Made by a program: the position numbers and the translations under genes. Positions 28,709 to 37,350 of a DNA stretch of 64,000 nt are shown piece after piece. The notes beneath the pieces are model-generated. The model did no database searches and was not told the DNA's origin. It worked only from the letters and a program-made list of their open reading frames with translations. The stretch covers positions 279,253 to 343,252 of the forward strand of contig NZ_AZRL01000022.1 in the NCBI RefSeq assembly GCF_002895525.1, written 5' to 3'. The stretch comes from Petrotoga olearia DSM 13574. Lineage in GTDB: Bacteria; Thermotogota; Thermotogae; Petrotogales; Petrotogaceae. The stretch's first letter is position 1, and every line of letters starts with the position of its first letter.

Positions 28709-30709
28709 CTATTTTAAATAATTGTCAAACCACGCGGTAATCTCTTTTAATCTTCTTACTCGATGTTTTGGTTTTCCACTTCTGCTCAACTCATGATTTT
28801 CTCCTCTGAACATAACCAATTTTGATTCCACGCCATTGTATTTGAGTGAAGTGAACATCTGCAATCCTTCAGCCAACCAACAACGGTAATCTTCTTCCGA
28901 ATGTATAAAAAGAGTTGGAGTTTTAACGTTATCTGCGTATTTCATAGGTGAGTGGAACCATAACTTTTCATAATCACTCCAGGGAGTGGCTGCTTGTTGA
29001 TCTTCAACGAAATAGTAACCGATATCGGTAGTGCCAAACTTGGAAATCCAATTTGCTATACTTCTTTGAGAAACGGCAGCCTTGAACCTATCAGTATGTC
29101 CAATTACCCAGTTGGTCATATAACCACCATAAGAACCACCTGTTACCCCTATTCTATTTTCGTCTATGAAAGAGAACTTTTCCAATACTTTATCAACAAA
29201 GTCCATTATGTCTTCATAGTCTATTGTTCCATACTTTCCTCTGATATCTGCAAACTCATCCCCTCTTCCATCACTTCCTCGGGGATTACAAAACATAACA
29301 ACATAACCCTCATTTGCCCAATACTGCATTTCATGGAAAAAAACATCTCCACCATAAACGGTTTTTGGGCCACCATGAATATCTAAGATTGCGGGGTATT
29401 TCTTGTTCTCTTCAAAATTAACAGGTTTCATAACCCATCCTTCAATTTCTATTTCACCTTTACCGAGAAAGGTTATTCTTTCTGGCTTAGATAAAGTTTT
29501 TTCTTTCATTATCCATTCATTGAAAGTAGTTAGTTGTCTCTCTTCATTGCCTGCTAATTCGTATAGTTCTTGAAGTTTAACATCTCTCATCCCCACAAAG
29601 ATGATACGATCTTTAAATACATCAAAACCATCAACGGATCCGCTTTGTGTTGTCAATTTTTCTCTCTTGCCCTTCTCATCTATTCTATTTATGAAAGAAT
29701 TTCCATACTCTGTGGTTTCAAAATAAAGGTAATCGTTCTCCACTTTGAATTCACTATTAGAACCATATCTACAATCAGAGCCTACAGAACTCCAAGTACT
29801 ATAATCAAAATCAGTTTGAATTTGTTTTACTTCTTTTGTTTGTAAATCCATCAAATAAAACTTGGGGTTTTCGTTGATTCCGTACTCTTTCATGTTGGAA
29901 CCTAAGAAGATTATTTTCTCCTTGAGAAAGTCTGCATATACGTAATTGAAAGGGTCTTCGTGAGTTAATTTTTCAAAACTTTCTTTCTTTAAGTCGTATA
30001 AATAAAGATCGGATCTTATTTCCATTTTATCTTTAAAAGTATTGGAAATAAAAAGCATTAAATCTTTTCCTTTATTCAATTTAAAACCTTCTACGTTTGT
30101 CAATTCATCCGTTATTGGGGTAATTTTTTTATCTTTTAACGTATAAATGTATAATCTATTCCTTTTCTTGTTGGTAAATCCCCTCCCATTCGACCAGAAA
30201 GGTATTTCATCTAAAACTTCGTAATCTTTTTCTTCTTTGAGCTTATCCAATTCCTTTTCTTTTTCTTCCTTTGAAAGGCTCTCCAAATTCTTATATTTCG
30301 GATCGTAAATACCAGTTACAACAAACTTATCTTTAGATATGGGTTCGATATCTGATGCAAAGAACGGAAGTTCAAAATATTTTTGAGCCTCTCCTCCTTT
30401 GATGTTTATTATATAATAAATTGTAAAAGGTTCTCCTTTTTCCTTTCTCTTTTTATCTTTTTCTTCTCTCACCGTTGAAAAGATGATATTTTCATTGTCT
30501 AACCATAGATAAGAACTTTCTTGATTGAAAGTGGTGAGCTTGTTGATCGTTTTATTATCAACATTGTAAAGCCATATGTTTGATAGATACTTGTTTTCAT
30601 CTACATCCATCTCAGAGACAACAAAAGCTAAGTTTTTACCATCCGGTGAAAATTTAGTGTTCGATATAAATTTGTACTTTGTAAAATCCTCTAAAGCTAA
30701 CTTCTCCAT
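28709..30709 (-). CDS. S9 family acylaminoacyl/prolyl oligopeptidase-like peptidase
   Basis: A 666-residue serine peptidase with an N-terminal beta-propeller (LSPDGKNLAF-type blades, residues about 10-390) and a C-terminal alpha/beta-hydrolase domain. The catalytic Ser is in TGGSYGGYMTNW, the Asp in HSEEDYRCW and the His in GENHELSR. No signal peptide is seen, so it would trim short peptides in the cytoplasm. The ATG at 30709 lies 8 bases after GAGGAGG. A codon six residues upstream is less well placed. Fits an organism that ferments peptides and amino acids. Confidence 0.93.
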   Translation of the reverse strand: MEKLALEDFTKYKFISNTKFSPDGKNLAFVVSEMDVDENKYLSNIWLYNVDNKTINKLTTFNQESSYLWLDNENIIFSTVREEKDKKRKEKGEPFTIYYIINIKGGEAQKYFELPFFASDIEPISKDKFVVTGIYDPKYKNLESLSKEEKEKELDKLKEEKDYEVLDEIPFWSNGRGFTNKKRNRLYIYTLKDKKITPITDELTNVEGFKLNKGKDLMLFISNTFKDKMEIRSDLYLYDLKKESFEKLTHEDPFNYVYADFLKEKIIFLGSNMKEYGINENPKFYLMDLQTKEVKQIQTDFDYSTWSSVGSDCRYGSNSEFKVENDYLYFETTEYGNSFINRIDEKGKREKLTTQSGSVDGFDVFKDRIIFVGMRDVKLQELYELAGNEERQLTTFNEWIMKEKTLSKPERITFLGKGEIEIEGWVMKPVNFEENKKYPAILDIHGGPKTVYGGDVFFHEMQYWANEGYVVMFCNPRGSDGRGDEFADIRGKYGTIDYEDIMDFVDKVLEKFSFIDENRIGVTGGSYGGYMTNWVIGHTDRFKAAVSQRSIANWISKFGTTDIGYYFVEDQQAATPWSDYEKLWFHSPMKYADNVKTPTLFIHSEEDYRCWLAEGLQMFTSLKYNGVESKLVMFRGENHELSRSGKPKHRVRRLKEITAWFDNYLK

Positions 30710-30785
30710 TATGCAACCTCCTCGCAAAATATAATTATTACTGTCATTAGAAACTCTAATACTTAAACTTTTTTAAAATCAAAAC

Positions 30786-32075
30786 CTAATTTTCAGTTTG
30801 ATAGATCTTTGGTTGAGATATTTCAACAAAAGGATCATTTTGAAATATTAAAGCGTTACTTTCCATACTTTCTTGCCTATCAACGTTGTCTATAATTTCT
30901 GGACCATAGGTAAGCTGATACAAAGAGTAATTATAAGGGATACCTATTTCTCTCAACCTTTTAATATCTCTCAACCAATCTGGTTCTTCAACTGGGGCAT
31001 CTGATGAAATAAAAAGAGGCACTTGTGAACTGTATAAATCATAAAATCTAAAGGCATCTTTTACCCTTTCACCCAATCTATCTTCAATAAAAACCTTATC
31101 GGATTCTATGAATTGAGGTTGTATATCTACAATAAGATTATTTTTTTTAATTCTTTCTATTTGATTAGATCTAAGCACTATAGCATGAATTATTCTATGC
31201 CTTAATTTAGGATTGACCTTTTCAAAAACTCGTAAAATTTGTTCTATAGCCCCATCTCCTATAGCATGAGCAGCTAAATGAAGCCCATTGTCTTCACAAA
31301 ACTCAACGACGGAAGTTAGCTCAGCATCTTCCCATAATTTTTCCCCGTACGTATCAAAATCGTTGTACTTATTAAGCAACAAAGCTGTTCGTGCTCCTAG
31401 GGAACCATCCAAATATATTTTAACACATTTGAATTCTTTAAAATACCCTGATTCATAATATTTTGAAAGCTCATTATAATCCTTAATAGCAACTTTTTCA
31501 TATACAAAAAACTCATTATCATGTACAAACGGCAAGTTATCTTTATAAATACCATGTAAATCATCTGAATGCACAAAACCATAACCTTTATTTTTTAGAT
31601 ACTTCTTTGAGGTTTCGTAATTATTTTTCACGTCTGTGAAAGGGCCAAAAGTTTTATAAAATTTATCGATAGCACTTTCTTTGATTTTTCCTTCTTCAAA
31701 ATCCACGTAATTACTTGAATCTGAAAAATCAATACTCTCAAAAACCTTTGAATTAACAACCGCAAAATGTCCACATCTTCTAACCAGCATGATAGGGATT
31801 TCTCTGTTTATTGAATCCAAAAAATATTTATTAGGATTTGCAAATTCTTCGGTCCAACCTCTTAAAACAATTTTATACGGTCTTTTACTGACAATTTCTT
31901 CTATGATACTTTTAATTTCAGATAGTTTCTTTTTCTCCAAAGTTGGTTGAGATAACTTTTCTCCCAATCCCAATATATGTAAATGTGAATCTGTTATCAA
32001 CGGAGTAACGAATATCTGCTTGTTGTGTTTAGTGCTTACAAATTTAAACTTACCATTTCTACTGAGTTTAAACAA
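30786..32075 (-). CDS. YtcJ-like metal-dependent amidohydrolase
   Basis: A 429-residue amidohydrolase of the Amidohydro_3 group. Metal ligands are visible in TDSHLHILG near the start, HAAHAIGDGA, RHRIIHAIVL and SSDAPVEEPDW. The substrate is unknown; relatives act on N-formyl or N-acyl amides and similar compounds. The TTG at 32075 lies 10 bases after GGGGG. An in-frame ATT one codon earlier lies at a slightly better distance. It has its own extended -10 promoter and precedes the S9 peptidase gene by 76 bases. Confidence 0.85.
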   Translation of the reverse strand: MFKLSRNGKFKFVSTKHNKQIFVTPLITDSHLHILGLGEKLSQPTLEKKKLSEIKSIIEEIVSKRPYKIVLRGWTEEFANPNKYFLDSINREIPIMLVRRCGHFAVVNSKVFESIDFSDSSNYVDFEEGKIKESAIDKFYKTFGPFTDVKNNYETSKKYLKNKGYGFVHSDDLHGIYKDNLPFVHDNEFFVYEKVAIKDYNELSKYYESGYFKEFKCVKIYLDGSLGARTALLLNKYNDFDTYGEKLWEDAELTSVVEFCEDNGLHLAAHAIGDGAIEQILRVFEKVNPKLRHRIIHAIVLRSNQIERIKKNNLIVDIQPQFIESDKVFIEDRLGERVKDAFRFYDLYSSQVPLFISSDAPVEEPDWLRDIKRLREIGIPYNYSLYQLTYGPEIIDNVDRQESMESNALIFQNDPFVEISQPKIYQTEN

Positions 32076-32122
32076 AATTCAATTTCCCCCTTTTTAAGTC
32101 AATGTTTCTACCTTATTTCAAT

Positions 32123-32131
32123 ATTTTACCA
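32123..32131 (-). promoter_or_regulatory. Extended -10 promoter for the amidohydrolase gene
   Basis: TGGTAAAAT on the minus strand lies 48 bases before the start codon. The same nine bases recur before the GH13, aminotransferase and MATE genes. No clear -35 box is seen. Confidence 0.55.
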
Positions 32132-32282
32132 CTAATCTTTTTTTATTTTTTAAATTAAATGCAAGTTTCGATTTTTAAGATTTATCGACATAATTGACTA
32201 AAGAGAAGTGAAATGTCATCTTTACTCTGAAGAAATTGTAAACTAAGTAAAATGTAGAAATTGCAGGGTAAAAGAAAAAATG

Positions 32283-32311
32283 AAGGCGTTCAATTTCGAC
32301 GCCTTTATTTT
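32283..32311. terminator. Bidirectional terminator
   Basis: AAGGCGT (32283-32289) pairs with ACGCCTT (32299-32305). A T-tract follows on the plus strand and the A-rich left side gives a T-tract on the minus strand. It ends the leftward operon whose last gene stops at 32369. The region 32076-32368 contains only this and the amidohydrolase promoter. Confidence 0.75.
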
Positions 32312-32368
32312 TTATATCTCGCTATGAACATGAATTTTCTAAGTTAAAATTGATGAAGAAATATCACT

Positions 32369-33382
32369 TCACTTTGATAAAATAGCCAAATATCCTAAAT
32401 TAGCGAAACGGTATTTAATTTCTTCGAACCTCATTTCGTTAATTATAATATTTGATATTAACCTTTGAAAAGGTAGCCAGGTAATATGATCAATGGGGAC
32501 CGTCACCTTTCTAGGTCTTCCTAAGTTTTCCCATAGAACCTTTCTTGTGTTTTTTGGTAAGGTTTTATCAAAAGCTGCTTCTAAGAATGTTACCTTTTCT
32601 CTGTTTAAAAATTTGGCATAGGCTGCAGGATCAACCTTCATCAATGGATGTATATCTGAATTTAAAAACTCTTGAATGTTCTTAAACTCTCCTATCCTCT
32701 TTAAATCGTTTTGAAAGGTCTTTCTTAGCCTTTCTCTATCGCTTAAATAAGCTATTTGGTCTTTCTTTTTAAGCAATTCCCTTCTTGTAAATTCCAATGT
32801 AGGTGATTCCCATATAAGTTCAGCCATGTTTCCACCACTGGCTATAATGAAATTGTGCTTTATTTCAGGATTTAAAGCGTTAGCGATAACAGATACCATG
32901 CCCCCAAGGCAGTATCCTATCATGAAGTTTCGCTCGTGCCAAAGCGCGTTCGCTTTCAAAAAATCTATGATACTTAATACGTCAACAACCGCATGTTCCC
33001 AGGTGTTCAAGGTTGTATAAATATCGGCAGAAAAATAATTTTTACCACTCATAGATCCGTTAGATGTTCTGGTATAATTGTCGGGTAATAATGGTACTAC
33101 AGCCCTTATGCCTAATTTGGAAAAATATCGCCCCATTTTTAAGATATAGGTAATGTTTTTAGTTCCCAAACCATGAAGTATCAAAGCAACACCCAAAGCC
33201 TTTCCTCGGGGTTCAAAAAGATAGATTTCATTAGTTTCGGTACCTTTTTTATTATATTTGTATAAGGAATTAAATTTTATTAATGATTCTCTATAATTTC
33301 TGCCTTTATTTATGAAGGCCTGAGTAAATTCAATATTTTGTTTTGCATAACTAAAATCTATTTTAAAATCCCTTTGTGTCGT
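32369..33382 (-). CDS. Alpha/beta-hydrolase with probable ACG start
   Basis: An alpha/beta-hydrolase fold protein with the oxyanion motif ILHGLGTKN and the nucleophile elbow GYCLGG. The His and acid positions are less clear, though DHITWLPF may hold the His. The first canonical start is TTG 33196, within the first beta strand of the fold and without a ribosome-binding site. The frame is open and protein-like for 62 more codons back to ACG 33382, directly after GGAGGAGGGAAACAT, which has ideal spacing. I infer either ACG initiation or a T-to-C change in an ancestral ATG. The 337-residue product ends a four-gene operon and starts 35 bases after the esterase gene. Substrate unknown. Confidence 0.72.
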   Translation of the reverse strand, partial: TTQRDFKIDFSYAKQNIEFTQAFINKGRNYRESLIKFNSLYKYNKKGTETNEIYLFEPRGKALGVALILHGLGTKNITYILKMGRYFSKLGIRAVVPLLPDNYTRTSNGSMSGKNYFSADIYTTLNTWEHAVVDVLSIIDFLKANALWHERNFMIGYCLGGMVSVIANALNPEIKHNFIIASGGNMAELIWESPTLEFTRRELLKKKDQIAYLSDRERLRKTFQNDLKRIGEFKNIQEFLNSDIHPLMKVDPAAYAKFLNREKVTFLEAAFDKTLPKNTRKVLWENLGRPRKVTVPIDHITWLPFQRLISNIIINEMRFEEIKYRFANLGYLAILSK

Positions 33383-33416
33383 ATGTTTCCCTCCTCCTTC
33401 TTTTAGATTTTTACTT

Positions 33417-34436
33417 CTATACAGCTATTTTCTCTAATTTATCATCAGTTTCAGTATTTTGACAGACTTTTCTAATGAAACTCACCGTTTTTTCAACAAA
33501 CTTCTGGGTTAAAACATCTTTTAATTCTAATTCAAAAGAATGCTTCCCTTTTGGATGAATTAATAAGGTAGAAGGTACCCCACATTCTTTTATCTTCTTA
33601 TTTAACTTTATCGAAGTCGTCACAGGGACAGTATCATCTTTCTCCCCATGCACTAGCAATGTTGGAGCCATTCTTTCAGATATATAATTTATAGGTGAAT
33701 ATAACTTATATTCTTCAAATTTTCTTTTAGGGGTACCTTTCATTGTTGTTGTAACTGCAAACTGGGCAAAAAGTGAATCAACTTGCTTACTCCAGAGATC
33801 TAGAAGGTCTGATGGAGCATACCAAGCTACCACTCCTTTTATCCCTTTCATTTTTTCTAAATGATTATAGTAAGAGTGATATGCTGCATAGTAAAGGGAC
33901 AATGTTCCACCTGCTGAAGTCCCCATCAACACAATATTTTCTTTGTCTAAATACAATTCTTCACTATGATCTTTTATATAATTTAAGGCATCGTTGTAAT
34001 CCTCTATCAATTCTTCATATTTGTTGAAATAACCATACCTGTAATCTATCGCAACAACGGCGAATCCTCTACTCGCTAAAAATTTGGCCCATGCGGTAAC
34101 GCTTGATAACTTCCTACTTCCTGTTATCCAACCTCCACCATGAGCAAAAAAAACTACGGGATATTTGCTTTTTACCTTAGAAGGATAGTATACATCTAAT
34201 TTCAAAGGTATCTTGTCTTTTTTATACTCTACAGTAATTGCATCAGTATAGGAACCTTTCTTAACTTCCAACGGAAGATTCCCAAACACAGATTTCTTAA
34301 TTGTTTTTACGTTTAACAGAATTATTAGAAAAAAAGTTATCAAAGCATTCCAGAAAAAGAGAAAAAACAACAGAATTATTCCAAAAATCTTAAAGATTTT
34401 TTTATACTCACTTTTGTCAGAAACTTCTTTCTTCAC
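33417..34436 (-). CDS. Membrane-anchored alpha/beta-hydrolase (esterase, BD-FAE/lipase-like)
   Basis: A 339-residue esterase-like enzyme with an N-terminal hydrophobic anchor (IFGIILLFFLFFWNALITFFLIILL). The oxyanion motif is HGGGW, the nucleophile Ser is in GTSAGG, the Asp in GEKDDTVP and the His in GKHSF, a complete triad. The active site would face outside or be held at the membrane. The GTG at 34436 has no ribosome-binding site in place. An in-frame ATA at 34451 lies 8 bases after GGAG and would add five residues. It is third in the operon after the beta-propeller gene. Substrate could be an acylated sugar or lipid; this is open. Confidence 0.85.
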   Translation of the reverse strand: MKKEVSDKSEYKKIFKIFGIILLFFLFFWNALITFFLIILLNVKTIKKSVFGNLPLEVKKGSYTDAITVEYKKDKIPLKLDVYYPSKVKSKYPVVFFAHGGGWITGSRKLSSVTAWAKFLASRGFAVVAIDYRYGYFNKYEELIEDYNDALNYIKDHSEELYLDKENIVLMGTSAGGTLSLYYAAYHSYYNHLEKMKGIKGVVAWYAPSDLLDLWSKQVDSLFAQFAVTTTMKGTPKRKFEEYKLYSPINYISERMAPTLLVHGEKDDTVPVTTSIKLNKKIKECGVPSTLLIHPKGKHSFELELKDVLTQKFVEKTVSFIRKVCQNTETDDKLEKIAV

Positions 34437-34472
34437 CTTTTCGCTAATTATTCAAATCACTCCAATAGAGTT

Positions 34473-35672
34473 TTATGGTTTGTTCGTCTTAATTTTTTCT
34501 CTGTTTATCACAAAAATATCAGACTCAGAATAATAATTTGTAAAAAAAACATATTTTTTGTCCGGTGTATATGTTGGATAGAAACAGTCATTTGTTAACA
34601 TACCTGATAAATTAATCTTTTCTCCTTCATTGTATTCATATATACTAAAATAGCTTCCATTAAACTCAGAGAATACAAGAAGCTCCGAACCATTTGACCA
34701 ATTATCGGTTTGATTATTTGGTTGTGATATTAACGGTGAGATATTATTTTCCTCGTCAACAAAATAAACATTCATATTCGCCGTTTGATGGTCCACACCA
34801 TAAAAACTGATTTTGTTACCATCCCATTTAGCGGGCCTAAATTTCATAAGATCCTTTGATTCTGTTATTTTCTCAAGTTCATCGTAGTATAAATCGTAGA
34901 CCCAAACTTCCGTCCACTGGCCACCATCTTCATCCATAGTGAATAGAACCAAGGTGTTGTCATAAAAATATGGTGAATAAGCATTCTTCTCGGGTGGACT
35001 TATCTTTTGAATCTGCTGAGTTTGTAAATTATACAATACAACATCCCATTTACCAAACAATGTCGTTTGGAAAGCTAAATACTCATTGTTTGGAGAAACA
35101 TCTGGAAAATATTCAGCAGAATACTCCAATGGGATCTTCTCTTCTGTACCTTCTTCAAAGTCAAAAATATAAATTTCCCTGTTCCCTATATATCTATCGC
35201 TTACAAGATATAATTTGTTATTTTGAAAAACAGGGTATTCATCTACCCCTTTCCAAAAAGTGATCTGTAAAACGTCCCAATTTTCTCCATACAAAAATCT
35301 TTGAAAAGACAATGTTTCCAGAGCTTTTACGGCAAACTTATCTACCCAATCAGCAGTTTCACCAGATTCTTCTGAGTAGGAAAAACCCCCACCATCAAAG
35401 TATCCAAAAGCAATTGTAATATTTTCCTTAGTATTTGTAAATATGTTCATTGTCACGTCATATTCACTAATATTTATTGAGTTAGACATCGCATCTTTTA
35501 TGTTTATATTATACATATAACTTCCAATACTTTTTATTTTTTCTGCAACTTGCTTTGTAATCCATGTATTATCGTTTAAATTTATAATCATATTATCTTT
35601 TGATAGATTTGCAGAAAAAGAGCCCAACGTAATGAAAACAAATGCAGAGACCAAAAGTATTTTTTTTATCAT
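34473..35672 (-). CDS. Secreted TolB-like beta-propeller protein
   Basis: A 399-residue protein with a signal peptide (IKKILLVSAFVFITLGSFSA) and repeated TolB/WD40-like blades such as YFPDVSPNNEYLAFQ and CFYPTYTPDKKYVFF. It probably acts in the periplasm or under the toga as a binding or scaffold protein; no catalytic motif is seen. The ATG at 35672 follows AGGTGAG and overlaps the radical SAM gene by about 15 bases, indicating coupling. Confidence 0.8.
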   Translation of the reverse strand: MIKKILLVSAFVFITLGSFSANLSKDNMIINLNDNTWITKQVAEKIKSIGSYMYNINIKDAMSNSINISEYDVTMNIFTNTKENITIAFGYFDGGGFSYSEESGETADWVDKFAVKALETLSFQRFLYGENWDVLQITFWKGVDEYPVFQNNKLYLVSDRYIGNREIYIFDFEEGTEEKIPLEYSAEYFPDVSPNNEYLAFQTTLFGKWDVVLYNLQTQQIQKISPPEKNAYSPYFYDNTLVLFTMDEDGGQWTEVWVYDLYYDELEKITESKDLMKFRPAKWDGNKISFYGVDHQTANMNVYFVDEENNISPLISQPNNQTDNWSNGSELLVFSEFNGSYFSIYEYNEGEKINLSGMLTNDCFYPTYTPDKKYVFFTNYYSESDIFVINREKIKTNKP

Positions 35673-35685
35673 ATCTTTTCTCACC

Positions 35686-37167
35686 TTATAAATTTTCTGC
35701 AATTTTCCTGAAATGATAGCCGTAAATTGAAAGAGAAATCATTTTTGGAAAAGCTTTAGGTTTCTTAAGCAAACTCCAAAAAAACATTTTCCAATATTGT
35801 TTTCTTTCTTTACCAACAATCCCTAAAATAAAGATGGATTTAATAAAAGCACTAATTTCTTGAAAACCTATCTTAGCCTTGGAGAATCCAGGTACTTTAT
35901 AATTAACCAAAAATTTCTTCAAACGATCATAATAGTTTTTGGGCTGATAAAGCTTAGCAACAAGATTTTTGTAATTTTTGATTAGGAATTCCAAGTTCAT
36001 CTTTGGAATTATATTCGTATTGATATCCACATTGTTTCCACTTATTTCTCCCCGTAACCTATTTTCCTTGAGTAATCTTGAGTATAATTCACTTCCCCTT
36101 GGTGCATTTAAAATGCCAACCATGGCGGTAACTATGCCGTTTTTCTGAATAAACTCGAATTGCTTATCGAAAATTGTGGGCTTATCACTGTCAAAACCGA
36201 CAATAAATCCTCCCTGAATTTCAAAACCAAAACTTTGAATTTTTTTGATAGACTCTTCAAGATTTTGCTTAATATTTTGATACTTATTAGCTTCTCGTAG
36301 ACTATCCGGATCAGGGGTTTCTAAGCCAATAAAAACTCTGTCAAAACCCGCTTTGAACATCAAGTCCATGAGTTGATCATCATTAGAAAAATCTACAGAC
36401 ACTTCGGTATAAAAAGAAAACGGGTAACCATGAGCTTTTTGCCACTGTATTATTGCGGGTAACACATCTTTTTTTAATTTTGATTTATTTGAGATAAAAT
36501 TATCGTCTACAAAGAAAACAGAACGCCTCCACCCTGCATCGTACAAAGATTGAAGTTCTTGAATCAACTGTACGCTTGTCTTAGTTCTGGGTTTTCTACC
36601 ATTCAAGGCGGCAATATCGCAAAATTCACAATTATAAGGGCAACCTCTAGAATACTGGATGCTCATGGACCCATACCATTTGAGATTTAACAGATCCCAC
36701 CTGGGAACAGGCGTAGTTTCAATATTGCAAAAATTAGGTTTTGCATAATATCTTTTTAATTTGTTATTTTTTATATCTTCAACCAACTCATCCATTAATT
36801 CTTCCGCTTCTCCAAGAACAAAATGGTCAACAGTATTTTGAAATGTGTCGGGTTCCATTGTAAAAAGAGGACCACCGGCAACTATAGGTTTACCACAGTC
36901 GTTACATTGTTTGATCACTTTTATAGCAGACTCTCTTTGAACAGCCATGGCGCTTATAAAAACATAATCTGAATTTAAAATATCTTCTTTTTTTAATTTT
37001 TCACAATTCATATCCACCAACCTGATGTTCCATTCTTCGGGTAGATAAGAAGCTATTGTAATCAAACCCAAAGGCGGCAATGCAGCGCGTTTGGAAATAA
37101 ATTTCAGCGCGTGTTTGAAACTCCAAAATGTTTCAGGATAAGCGGGATAAACCAAAAGTATGTTCAT
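35686..37167 (-). CDS. B12-binding radical SAM protein, HpnP/DUF4070-like
   Basis: A 493-residue enzyme with an N-terminal cobalamin-binding-type domain (residues about 1-130) and a radical SAM domain with Cys176-x3-Cys180-x2-Cys183 (RGCPYNCEFC). A long C-terminal region resembles DUF4070. Proteins of this build include the hopanoid C-2 methylase HpnP and archaeal lipid ring synthases, all acting on unactivated carbons, often in lipids. The ATG follows AGGAGGGG. It heads a four-gene operon with a secreted propeller, an anchored esterase and a second hydrolase. The role is unknown; a lipid or envelope modification is my inference. Confidence 0.82.
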   Translation of the reverse strand: MNILLVYPAYPETFWSFKHALKFISKRAALPPLGLITIASYLPEEWNIRLVDMNCEKLKKEDILNSDYVFISAMAVQRESAIKVIKQCNDCGKPIVAGGPLFTMEPDTFQNTVDHFVLGEAEELMDELVEDIKNNKLKRYYAKPNFCNIETTPVPRWDLLNLKWYGSMSIQYSRGCPYNCEFCDIAALNGRKPRTKTSVQLIQELQSLYDAGWRRSVFFVDDNFISNKSKLKKDVLPAIIQWQKAHGYPFSFYTEVSVDFSNDDQLMDLMFKAGFDRVFIGLETPDPDSLREANKYQNIKQNLEESIKKIQSFGFEIQGGFIVGFDSDKPTIFDKQFEFIQKNGIVTAMVGILNAPRGSELYSRLLKENRLRGEISGNNVDINTNIIPKMNLEFLIKNYKNLVAKLYQPKNYYDRLKKFLVNYKVPGFSKAKIGFQEISAFIKSIFILGIVGKERKQYWKMFFWSLLKKPKAFPKMISLSIYGYHFRKIAENL

Positions 37168-37226
37168 AGTTACCCCTCCTTCTAGGTGCTTTATTGCAAC
37201 GGGGCTAACGATCCATTTATAATTTA

Positions 37227-37235
37227 ATTATACCA
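37227..37235 (-). promoter_or_regulatory. Extended -10 promoter for the radical SAM operon
   Basis: TGGTATAAT on the minus strand, 60 bases before the start codon. It is divergent from the GH13 promoter about 80 bases away. Confidence 0.6.
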
Positions 37236-37312
37236 CATTTTTTAATTTTAAATTTTAAAAGTAAAAAAAGTGAATATCTTTAGGAAACGTTTTCATTTCT
37301 TTAAAAAAAGAG

Positions 37313-37321
37313 TGGTAAAAT
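37313..37321 (+). promoter_or_regulatory. Extended -10 promoter for the GH13 gene
   Basis: TGGTAAAAT lies 29 bases before the ATG, with only a weak -35 candidate upstream. A GGGAGG ribosome-binding site follows at 37339-37344. Confidence 0.6.
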
Positions 37322-37350
37322 AACCAGAAGTAAACTATGGGAGGAATTTT

